DNA of 64,000 bases from positions 62,001 through 126,000 of the forward strand of contig NZ_AUEK01000011.1 of the NCBI RefSeq assembly GCF_000425945.1. The letters are read 5' to 3'. The notes under the pieces are model-generated. The model did not search any database and had not been told where the DNA came from. It saw nothing but the letters and a program-made list of their open reading frames with translations. The DNA is from Candidatus Solirubrobacter pratensis (lineage in GTDB: Bacteria > Actinomycetota > Thermoleophilia > Solirubrobacterales > Solirubrobacteraceae). Below, one piece after another: positions 57,375-64,000 of this stretch. How positions within the stretch are numbered: position 1 is the stretch's first letter; every line of letters begins with the position of its first letter. The translations under genes were made by a program, and so were the position numbers.

Positions 57375-59237
57375 ATGGCCACCGTCACCGAACGTGAAGC
57401 TCGCCAGGTCGCGGAAGCCGCCCGCGAGCAGGAATGGACGCTTCCGAGCTTCGGCAAGGAGCTCTTCCTCGGGAACTTCCGCCTCGACCTGATCCACCCG
57501 CAGCCGCGGCTCGACGCCGAGGCCATCCGGAAAGGCGAGCGTTTTCTCGCCACGTTGCGGGAGTTCCTCGTCAGCGAGGTCGACCCGCTGCGGATCGAGC
57601 GCGAGGCGAAGATCCCCGATGAGGTGGTCGAAGGCCTCAAGCGCATCGGCGCCATGGGGATGAAGGTGAGCGAGGAGTACGGCGGCCTCGGCCTCTCGCA
57701 GGTCTACTACAACCGCGCGCTGGCGATGGCCGGCGTCTGGCACGCCTCGATCTCGACGCTGCTGTCGGCCCACCAGTCGATCGGCGTCGCCGAGCCGCTG
57801 CGGATGTTCGGCACCGAGGAGCAGAAGCGCGAATGGCTGCCGCGCGTGGCGCGCACCGACATCTCGGCGTTCCTGCTGACCGAGCCGGACGTCGGCTCAG
57901 ACCCCGCGCGCGTCGCCACCATCGCCGAGCCGGTCGAGGGCGGCTACCGCCTCACCGGCACCAAGCTGTGGGCGACCAACGGCGCAGTCGCCGACGTCGT
58001 CGTGGTGATGGCCAAGGTGCCGAAGTCCGAGGACCACCGGGGCGGCATCAGCGCGTTCATCCTCCCCTACCGGACCGAGGGCGTGACCGTCCTGCACCGC
58101 AACGCGTTCATGGGCCTGAGGGGCATCGAGAACTCGGTCACCAGACTGGAGAACGTCTTCGTGCCGCAGGAGAACCTGATCGGGCGCGAGGGCATGGGGC
58201 TCAAGATCGCGCTCTCGACGCTCAACACCGGCCGGCTCGCGCTGCCGGCGATCTGCGTCGGGCAGTCCAAGTGGGCGACCAAGGTCGCGCGCGAGTGGTC
58301 GTGCGAGCGCGTCCAGTGGGGCCGGCCGGTCGGCAAGCACGACGCCGTCGCGCAGAAGGTCGCGTTCATCGCCGGGAGCGCGTTCGGGCTGGAGGCGATG
58401 CTCGACGTCGCGAGCCGGCTGGCCGACGACAAGTCCAACGACATCCGGATCGAGGCGGCGATCGCGAAGCTCTACGGCTCAGAGCTCGGCTGGCAGGTGC
58501 TGGACGAGCTCGTGCAGGTGCGCGGCGGGCGCGGCTACGAGACGGCCGAGTCGCTGAAGGCGCGCGGCGAGAAGCCCGTGCCGGCCGAGCAGGCGCTGCG
58601 CGACATGCGCATCAACCGCATCTTCGAGGGCTCCACGGAGATCATGCACCTGCTGATCGCGCGCGAGGCGGTCGACCAGCACCTACAGGTCGCCGGCGAC
58701 GTGCTGGAGGCCGACACGCCGCTGCAGGCCAAGGCCAAGGGCGCGGTCGGCGCCGGGGCGTTCTACGCGAAGTGGCTGCCCAAGCTCGCCGTCGGCGAGG
58801 GCCACAAGCCCGGCTCGTTCGCCGAGTTCGGCGAGCTCGCGGGCCAACTGCGCTACGTCGAGCGCAGCTCGCGCCGGCTCGCGCGCTCGACGTTCTACGC
58901 GATGGCGCGCTGGCAGGCCAAGCTCGAGCAGCGCCAGGCGTTCCTGGGCCGCATCGTGGACATCGGCGCCGAGCTGTTCGCGATCTCGGCAGCGGTCGTC
59001 TACGCGCAGACGGTCGCCGCCGAGGAGCCGTCGCGGGCGGGCTCCGCGCGCGAGCTGGCGCAGCTCTTCTGCCACCAGGCGCGGCGCCGCGCGGACCGGC
59101 TGTTCCACGAGCTGTGGGCCAACGACGACACCGAGGGCTACGAGGCCGCGCAGGCCGTGCTCGCGGGCAGCCACCGCTGGATCGAGGAGGGCGTGGCGGA
59201 CCCGGCCGGCGACGGCCCGATGCTCAGCGAACGCTGA
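57375..59237 (+). CDS. Acyl-CoA dehydrogenase (long form, VLCAD/ACAD9-like)
   Basis: A 620-residue flavoprotein, longer than the usual 380-residue enzymes. Residues about 60-440 are the core: EEYGGLGLSQVYYNRALAMA, FLLTEPDVGSDPARVATIAE, GTKLWATNGAVADVVVVMAK, VQVRGGRGYETAESL and RIFEGSTEIMHLLIAREAVD with the Glu region. A C-terminal 170-residue helical extension, as in membrane-associated VLCAD-type enzymes, follows. It catalyses the first step of fatty acyl-CoA beta-oxidation using an electron-transfer flavoprotein. Its end overlaps the convergent subtilase by 14 bp. Confidence 0.92.
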   Translation: MATVTEREARQVAEAAREQEWTLPSFGKELFLGNFRLDLIHPQPRLDAEAIRKGERFLATLREFLVSEVDPLRIEREAKIPDEVVEGLKRIGAMGMKVSEEYGGLGLSQVYYNRALAMAGVWHASISTLLSAHQSIGVAEPLRMFGTEEQKREWLPRVARTDISAFLLTEPDVGSDPARVATIAEPVEGGYRLTGTKLWATNGAVADVVVVMAKVPKSEDHRGGISAFILPYRTEGVTVLHRNAFMGLRGIENSVTRLENVFVPQENLIGREGMGLKIALSTLNTGRLALPAICVGQSKWATKVAREWSCERVQWGRPVGKHDAVAQKVAFIAGSAFGLEAMLDVASRLADDKSNDIRIEAAIAKLYGSELGWQVLDELVQVRGGRGYETAESLKARGEKPVPAEQALRDMRINRIFEGSTEIMHLLIAREAVDQHLQVAGDVLEADTPLQAKAKGAVGAGAFYAKWLPKLAVGEGHKPGSFAEFGELAGQLRYVERSSRRLARSTFYAMARWQAKLEQRQAFLGRIVDIGAELFAISAAVVYAQTVAAEEPSRAGSARELAQLFCHQARRRADRLFHELWANDDTEGYEAAQAVLAGSHRWIEEGVADPAGDGPMLSER

Positions 59238-60780
59238 AGGGGGCGGACTTGGCGCTGCCCGGCGCCGCGACCGTGAGCGTGTGGCGGCCGCGCTTGAGCG
59301 TGCGGCCGCGCACACGGCGCGCGATCCGCAGCGTGTTCGCGCCCGCGCGGGCGGTCAGCGACCACGTCGGACCGCCCGCGATGGTGATCCGCACCGGCGC
59401 CCCGCGCGTGACGGTGAAGGTCGCCTGCAGGCGCCCCGAGCCGCCGCGCAGGCGGCCCGAGAGCTTGAGGGCGCTGACCTGGGCGGCCGCGACCGGCGTG
59501 GGCGTGGGCGCGGGCGGATCGGTCCGCGGTACAGGCGTCGGGGTGGGCGCCGGGGGCTCGGGCGTCGGGGTCGGTGTGGGCGTGGCCTGCGGCGTGGGCG
59601 TCGGGGTGGGCTCCGGCACGCGGCCGATCTCCTCGACCGCGGCCGCCGCGTTCACGCGCCCGCCGGTGACCGCGAGGCCAGTGAGCCCGGGGCGGGCGTC
59701 GGCCGACGCGAGCACCGCCGCCTTCAGCTCCCCCGTGGTCGCCGCGGGATCGGCGGCCAGCGCCAGCGCCGCGATCCCGGCGACCTGCGGGCTCGCCATC
59801 GACGTGCCGTCCAGGAACCCGTACCCGCCGCCCATGAGGGTCGAGTCGATCAGCGTGCCGGGCGCGAACACGTCCACCGTCGTCGCGCCGTAGTTGGAGA
59901 ACCAGGCGCGCGCGTCGCGGTTGTCGGAGGCGCCGACGCACAGCACGTTCGCCAGCGCCGACGTGCACGGGAAGACCGGCGCGGCGTCGTCGTCGGCATG
60001 GCTGTTGCCGGCGGCGACGACGTAGAGCGTGTCCGGGTGGGCTGCGATCGCGTCGTCGATCAGGCGCGAGGTCCCCGCGCCGCCGAGCGAGGCGTTGACG
60101 ATCCGCGCGCCGGCGTCGCCGGCGTAGTCGAACGCCTCCGCGATCGTGCTGTCCGTGCCGTCGCCGGCGGCGTCGAGCGCGCGTACCGGGAGCACGTGCG
60201 CTCCAGGCGCGACGCCCGCGACGCCGACCCCGTTGCCCGCGAGCGCCGCGATCGTGCCGGTCACGTGGGTGCCGTGCCCGTTCTCGTCGGCCGGATCGTC
60301 GTCGTCGCCGATGAAGTCCCAGCCGCGAGCGTCGATCTGGCCCGCGAGGTCCGTGACGTCCGCGTCGACGCCCGTGTCGACCACCGCGACCGTCACGCCC
60401 GCGCCGGTGGAGCGCGTCCAGGCGTCGGGGACATCCATGTCGGCGCCCGCCAGCCCGCCGAACTGACCGGTGTTCTGGAGCGCCCACTGCTGGGTGAAGA
60501 GCGCGTCGTCGGAGAAGAGGTGGACCTGGCCGTCGAGCTCGGCGTAGTGCACGTCCGGATCGGCGTTGAGCGCCGCCAGCGCGGCCCGCGGGTCGCCCGC
60601 GCGGACGACCTCGGTGTCCGGGAGCGTGAGCGTGTCGACGAGCTTCACGCCCGCGTCGCGGCGGATGTCCGCGCGCTCGCTCCGGTCCAGGCCGGCGTCG
60701 CGCCTGACGATGATGTCCGCGGCGCTCGCCTGCGCCGGCAGCGAGGCGAGGGCGAGGACGACGAGGGCGAGGAACCGCAC
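59224..60780 (-). CDS. Secreted subtilase (S8 serine peptidase) with Pro-Thr linker and C-terminal beta domain
   Basis: A 518-residue protease. Signal peptide is residues 1-20 (ALVVLALASLPAQASA). An I9-like propeptide (DIIVRRDAGLDRSERADIRR) precedes the catalytic triad Asp in VAVVDTGVDADV, His in NGHGTHVTGTIAAL and Ser in DGTSMASPQVAG. Asn of the oxyanion hole is in VVAAGNSHAD. A PTPTPTP-rich linker at about 395-435 leads to a C-terminal beta domain (RVRGRTLKRGRHTLTVAAPG). This is a different terminal domain from the 116-residue type. GTG 60780 with AGGGAAGA upstream. Confidence 0.92.
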   Translation of the reverse strand: MRFLALVVLALASLPAQASAADIIVRRDAGLDRSERADIRRDAGVKLVDTLTLPDTEVVRAGDPRAALAALNADPDVHYAELDGQVHLFSDDALFTQQWALQNTGQFGGLAGADMDVPDAWTRSTGAGVTVAVVDTGVDADVTDLAGQIDARGWDFIGDDDDPADENGHGTHVTGTIAALAGNGVGVAGVAPGAHVLPVRALDAAGDGTDSTIAEAFDYAGDAGARIVNASLGGAGTSRLIDDAIAAHPDTLYVVAAGNSHADDDAAPVFPCTSALANVLCVGASDNRDARAWFSNYGATTVDVFAPGTLIDSTLMGGGYGFLDGTSMASPQVAGIAALALAADPAATTGELKAAVLASADARPGLTGLAVTGGRVNAAAAVEEIGRVPEPTPTPTPQATPTPTPTPEPPAPTPTPVPRTDPPAPTPTPVAAAQVSALKLSGRLRGGSGRLQATFTVTRGAPVRITIAGGPTWSLTARAGANTLRIARRVRGRTLKRGRHTLTVAAPGSAKSAPFSVR

Positions 60781-60822
60781 ACTCTTCCCTCGGCACCGCG
60801 TGGGCGGACTTGAGGCGGGATG

Positions 60823-62043
60823 TCAGCGCGACAACAACTCGGCCAGGATCAGCGCCAGGCCCTTGGTCCCCAGTACGAGGTCGTCGACCGAGATGCGCTC
60901 GTCGGAGACGTGGCTGAGCGCGGTGGTGCCGGGGCCGTAGATGATCGAGTTGCTGATGCCGGCACGGTGCACGACGAAGCGCTGGTCGTCGCTGCCGGCC
61001 GAGATCAGCAGGCGCGGCTCGAGCCCGAGCGCGCGGACCGCGCGGCACGCCGCCTGCACGACGGGCTCGTCCTCGCCCACGAGCGTCGGCTCGGTCGCGT
61101 ACAGCTCGCGGTACTCGTAGCGCTGGCCCTCGAGCGGCGCGAGCAGCTCGGCGCGCGCGGTCTCGAGGTCCTCGCCCGGCAGCAGCCGGCGGTTGAAGGT
61201 GACCGTGCAGCGGTCGGGGACGATGTTCGTCGCGGCGCCGCCGGCGATCGTGTCGAACGAGAGCGTCGAGCGCGGCTCGGGCGGCGTGACGCCGAGCTCG
61301 GTCACGCGGGTCTCGAGCCGCGGGCGCAGATCGGCGTCGATCCGCGCGAGGTAGCGCGCCATGTGCTCGACCGCGTTGACGCCCAGCCGCGGCGAGGAGC
61401 CGTGCGCCTGCTTGCCGTGCAGCGTGATCTCGCCCCAGATGGCGCCCTTGTGCCCGATGCCGACGCCATCGGGCCCGAACGGCTCGGTGATGATCACCGC
61501 GTCCGCGCGCAGCCGGCCCTGATCGACCAGGTAGCCCGTGCCGGCGTTGTCGACGCCGACGGTCTCCTCGTCGGGCACCGCGCTGTGGACGATGCGCCCC
61601 GCCCAGCCGGCCCGCCGCAGCGCCTCGACCGCGATCACCTGCGCGGCGAGGCCGCTCTTCATGTCCGCGGCTCCGCGCCCGTAGATCCAGCCGTCCTCGA
61701 GCACGCCGCCGAACGGGTCGCGCGTCCAGTCGTTGCCGACCGGCACGACGTCGTAGTGGCCGTTGAGATGGACGGTGGGGCCTGGCGCCTGGCCGTCGAG
61801 CGTGGCCAGCAGGCTCGGGCGCGGGCGGCCGCCGCCGAACGGCGCGAGCTCCGCCAGCCGCTCCACCGGCACGCGCACGATCTCCGTCGCGTATCCCAGC
61901 CCGTCGAACGTCGCCTTCAGGGCGGCGCAGAAGTCCTCGTAGCCGTCGCCGGGCGGGTTGACGGTCGGGATCCGGATCAGCTCCTGCAGCAGCTCGACGA
62001 GCCGCGGAGCCAGCTCGTCGACCGCCGCCAGGATCGTGTCCAC
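60823..62043 (-). CDS. M20 family metallopeptidase (ArgE/DapE-like)
   Basis: A 406-residue cytosolic dizinc hydrolase: His in HLNGHYDVVPVG, bridging Asp in GRGAADMKSGLAA, catalytic Glu in AVPDEETVG, with a lid domain (KGAIWGEITLHGKQAHGSSP). It is similar to acetylornithine deacetylase/succinyl-diaminopimelate desuccinylase but substrate specificity is unclear. GTG 62043 lies 2 nt after the stop of the upstream secreted protein gene; the frame is open further upstream but only through that gene. Confidence 0.88.
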   Translation of the reverse strand: MDTILAAVDELAPRLVELLQELIRIPTVNPPGDGYEDFCAALKATFDGLGYATEIVRVPVERLAELAPFGGGRPRPSLLATLDGQAPGPTVHLNGHYDVVPVGNDWTRDPFGGVLEDGWIYGRGAADMKSGLAAQVIAVEALRRAGWAGRIVHSAVPDEETVGVDNAGTGYLVDQGRLRADAVIITEPFGPDGVGIGHKGAIWGEITLHGKQAHGSSPRLGVNAVEHMARYLARIDADLRPRLETRVTELGVTPPEPRSTLSFDTIAGGAATNIVPDRCTVTFNRRLLPGEDLETARAELLAPLEGQRYEYRELYATEPTLVGEDEPVVQAACRAVRALGLEPRLLISAGSDDQRFVVHRAGISNSIIYGPGTTALSHVSDERISVDDLVLGTKGLALILAELLSR

Positions 62044-62045
62044 GC

Positions 62046-63284
62046 TCAGAAGCGTCGCATGCTCACGCGCACGGTGCCCGCCCGCGCCCAGGCCGCGATC
62101 GCGTACCAGCCCGCGCTCGCGAAGTCGCGGTTGGTCGCATTGGTGTGGAACGGGCTCGGTGGCGGCCCGGGCGGCCCGGCCACGCGATGGAAGCGCCCGC
62201 CGGCGGCGCTCGCCTTGGCGGCGCCGAAGCCGGTCCTCGTCGCCCACAGGACCAGCGTGTTGGCGAGCAGCTTCAGCGCGTAGGGCTCCGTCGACGGCTC
62301 GCGCGTGAGCCGCTGGACCGCGCCGCCGCCGAAGGCGGACACGCCGGCCTCGCGGGAGAACGGCTTCGGGGCGTCCTTGAGCAGGAACGCGAGCGTCCCG
62401 GGACCGGCCGCCGGCTCGAACGCGCGGTTGGGGTGCGCGAGCGCGGGGCCGGCTGGAGCGTTCGCCGTGCCGTCGGGGGCGATCGTGCTCACGACCGGCG
62501 CGCCGGCGCAGCCCGCATCGCCGCACGAGGCCGCCTGCACGGCGGCGACGAAGGCGTGGTTGCCGCTCGCGGTCACGGCGGGGTCGGCCAGCTCGCCGGC
62601 GATCTCGGCCGGCGGGCTGAACGTCCCCCCGCGCGGGCGGGTGGAGAGCAGGACGGCATTGCGGCCCTCGGCCTGGTAGGCCAGCACCGCGCGCCCGTTG
62701 CGGAGCACGACGAGCTGCTTCGCCGCACGCGCCTGGATGCCGAAGTGGCCCTCGCCGAGGTCCTGCACCGGGCCGGTGGGACGGCCGCCGTCGCCGAGCG
62801 TGACGACCCGCACCCGGTAGGGCACGCCGCTGCCCTCGCGCGGGAACTGCCGCTCGGCCACGACCCAGCCGGTGGAGGGGTCCGCCGCGATCTGCACGCC
62901 GTTGATCTCCGATCCGGTGGACGCGATCGCGTGGTCGCTGAAGCCGCGGCCCTGGCGGACGGCCACGTGCAGGCCGTCGCGCGCCTCGTATGCGACCGCC
63001 GCGCGCTCATGCGTGTCCGCCGCGACGGCGAACGACGACGTGACGCGGCGCGTCACGACGAGCGGCGCCGCAAGCCGTCCGTGCCGCTCGCCGGCGGCGG
63101 CGACGAGCGCCCCGTCGTCGCGCCGCCAGACCGTCATGCTCGTCCCGTCGGCGGCGATCGCGGTGCGCGGCGCGGGCTCGGAGGCGCCGCCGGAGAAGCG
63201 GGCGGGGCCGCTCCAGCCGGCGGCGTGGGCGGCGGGGGCGACCGCGACGAGGGCGGCGGCGGTCGCGAGGGCGATGCGGCGCAT
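62046..63284 (-). CDS. Secreted beta-rich protein, hypothetical
   Basis: A 412-residue exported protein with signal peptide MRRIALATAAALVAVAPAAH (cleavage near AHA-AG). The rest consists of repeated strand-rich blades (GTSMTVWRRDDGALVAAAGE, GRAVLAYQAEGRNAVLLSTR), suggesting a six- or seven-bladed propeller-like structure. No catalytic motif is recognised; one Cys pair occurs in ASCGDAGCAGAP. ATG 63284 is the signal-peptide start. The M20 gene follows after 2 nt, so both are probably co-transcribed. Confidence 0.72.
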   Translation of the reverse strand: MRRIALATAAALVAVAPAAHAAGWSGPARFSGGASEPAPRTAIAADGTSMTVWRRDDGALVAAAGERHGRLAAPLVVTRRVTSSFAVAADTHERAAVAYEARDGLHVAVRQGRGFSDHAIASTGSEINGVQIAADPSTGWVVAERQFPREGSGVPYRVRVVTLGDGGRPTGPVQDLGEGHFGIQARAAKQLVVLRNGRAVLAYQAEGRNAVLLSTRPRGGTFSPPAEIAGELADPAVTASGNHAFVAAVQAASCGDAGCAGAPVVSTIAPDGTANAPAGPALAHPNRAFEPAAGPGTLAFLLKDAPKPFSREAGVSAFGGGAVQRLTREPSTEPYALKLLANTLVLWATRTGFGAAKASAAGGRFHRVAGPPGPPPSPFHTNATNRDFASAGWYAIAAWARAGTVRVSMRRF

Positions 63285-63364
63285 GCCGCAAGCTTCGCGC
63301 GCGCCCGCCCGGGCGCAAGCCACCAACGGGGGACGCCGGCCTACCCCTAGGGCCGCTAGCTAAG

Positions 63365-64000
63365 CTAGAGCGCGACGCAGACGTTCTTGACCTGCGAGTA
63401 CGCGAGCAGCGCCTCGATCCCCTTGCCGCGGCCGTAGCCGGAGCGCTTCATGCCGCCGAACGGCAGCTCGACGCCGCCGCCGACGCCGTAGGTGTTGACG
63501 AACACCTGGCCGGCCTGGATCGCGCCGGCGACGCGGTGGGCGCGGCCGAGGTCGCGCGTCCAGACGCCGGCGACGAGCCCGTAGGCGGTCGCGTTGGCCA
63601 ACTCGATCGCCTCGCGTTCGTCGCCGAACGGCACGGCACAGAGGACCGGTCCGAAGACCTCCTCGCGGAAGAGCTCGGATGCCGGGTCGACGTTCGTCAC
63701 CAGCGTCGGCTGCAGGAACAGCCCCTCCACGTGCTCGCCGCCGGTGACGACGCCGGCACCCTGCTCGCGCGCGCCGGCCAGCATCCGCTTGGCGTTCTCG
63801 AGCTGGCGCTCGGAGATCAGCGGGCCGAGGTCGGGATCCTCGATGCCCGGACCGATGGTCAGCGCCTCGAACGCGGCGGCGACGAGGTGTACGACGTCGA
63901 CGTGGATCGAGCGCTCGATCAGCAGGCGCGAGCCGGCCGAGCAGCTCTGACCCGCGTTCTGGATCAGCGCGCGCACGATCGCCGGCACCGCCTTGTCGAG
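63365..64000 (-). CDS. Aldehyde dehydrogenase family protein, partial (5' end beyond window)
   Basis: The C-terminal 211 residues of an NAD(P)-dependent aldehyde dehydrogenase. The catalytic Cys is in NAGQSCSAGSRLLIERS, followed by LGPLISERQLENAKRML, EEVFGPVLCAVPFGDEREAI (Glu of the NAD ribose site), VFVNTYGVGGGVELPFGGMK and the terminal SGYGRGKGIEALLAYSQVK. Betaine-aldehyde/GABA-semialdehyde-type subfamilies fit the GQSC pattern. The N-terminal cofactor domain lies beyond the right edge. Confidence 0.92.
   Translation of the reverse strand, partial: LDKAVPAIVRALIQNAGQSCSAGSRLLIERSIHVDVVHLVAAAFEALTIGPGIEDPDLGPLISERQLENAKRMLAGAREQGAGVVTGGEHVEGLFLQPTLVTNVDPASELFREEVFGPVLCAVPFGDEREAIELANATAYGLVAGVWTRDLGRAHRVAGAIQAGQVFVNTYGVGGGVELPFGGMKRSGYGRGKGIEALLAYSQVKNVCVAL

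Overview
The window is about 70% G+C with short intergenic gaps. Many starts overlap the preceding stop (ATGA/GTGA), GTG and TTG starts are common, and there are several apparently leaderless genes. Gene content (FGGY kinase/BtpA cluster, PucR regulator, ECF41 sigma factor, CsbD, lineage-style secreted hydrolases with extra C-terminal beta domains) suggests a high-GC actinobacterium, most likely Thermoleophilia/Solirubrobacterales (Conexibacter/Solirubrobacter type). That placement is inference from gene style; no rRNA or marker gene is present. I see no rRNA, tRNA, CRISPR array, prophage, origin or transposase.

Region by region. 1-7988: a carbohydrate or polyol catabolic cluster. A DeoR regulator is divergent from an APC permease followed by an SDR, and is followed by BtpA/SgcQ, a metallophosphoesterase, an FGGY kinase, a xylose-isomerase-like isomerase and a nucleotidyltransferase-fold protein, mostly with overlapping starts. 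8008-12195: a BON protein, a small hypothetical gene and a large MalT-like LuxR regulator. 12196-16430: amidase, NhaA remnant, MOSC-reductase-ferredoxin fusion, small hypothetical. 16703-24976: a PucR-type regulator divergent from a tightly packed operon of CocE-type hydrolase, DadA-like FAD oxidoreductase, acetamidase/formamidase, APC permease and DmpA/BapA aminopeptidase. This looks like a system for importing and degrading D-, beta- or amide-capped peptides. 25090-28508: CsbD, a Tet(M)/Otr(A)-like ribosomal protection GTPase with a possible overlapping leader peptide, and an ArsR/VOC pair driven by a promoter with a palindrome exactly between -35 and -10.

28549-42176: two large secreted proteins (CocE/X-Pro type and M6 metallopeptidase) that end in the same 116-residue C-terminal domain, a thioredoxin-like lipoprotein coupled to the M6 gene, a papain-like/methyltransferase/M28 operon, an alpha/beta hydrolase and a GH13 glucosidase. 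42666-50730: transport and regulatory genes (frameshifted MFS, LysR, ECF41, MocR/YczE pair, ankyrin-GNAT fusion) with several gene relics. 50882-64000: an arginine/lysine/ornithine decarboxylase and an agmatinase-type ureohydrolase (possible polyamine route), a decayed phosphoesterase gene carrying a third copy of the C-terminal domain, L,D-transpeptidase, CorA, acyl-CoA dehydrogenase, subtilase, M20 peptidase, a secreted beta-rich protein and a partial aldehyde dehydrogenase.

The two least explained signals are (i) the 116-residue C-terminal domain shared by three otherwise unrelated exported proteins, a candidate lineage-specific surface-retention module, and (ii) a dispersed intergenic element of about 235 bp with inverted ends and a central hairpin. 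The element has two near-complete copies (32263-32498, 42262-42495) and at least three partial copies, and one copy abuts a truncated SDR gene. Gene relics (NhaA, cupin, molybdopterin oxidoreductase, SDR, LysR, MFS, phosphoesterase) are unusually frequent for one 64-kb window.
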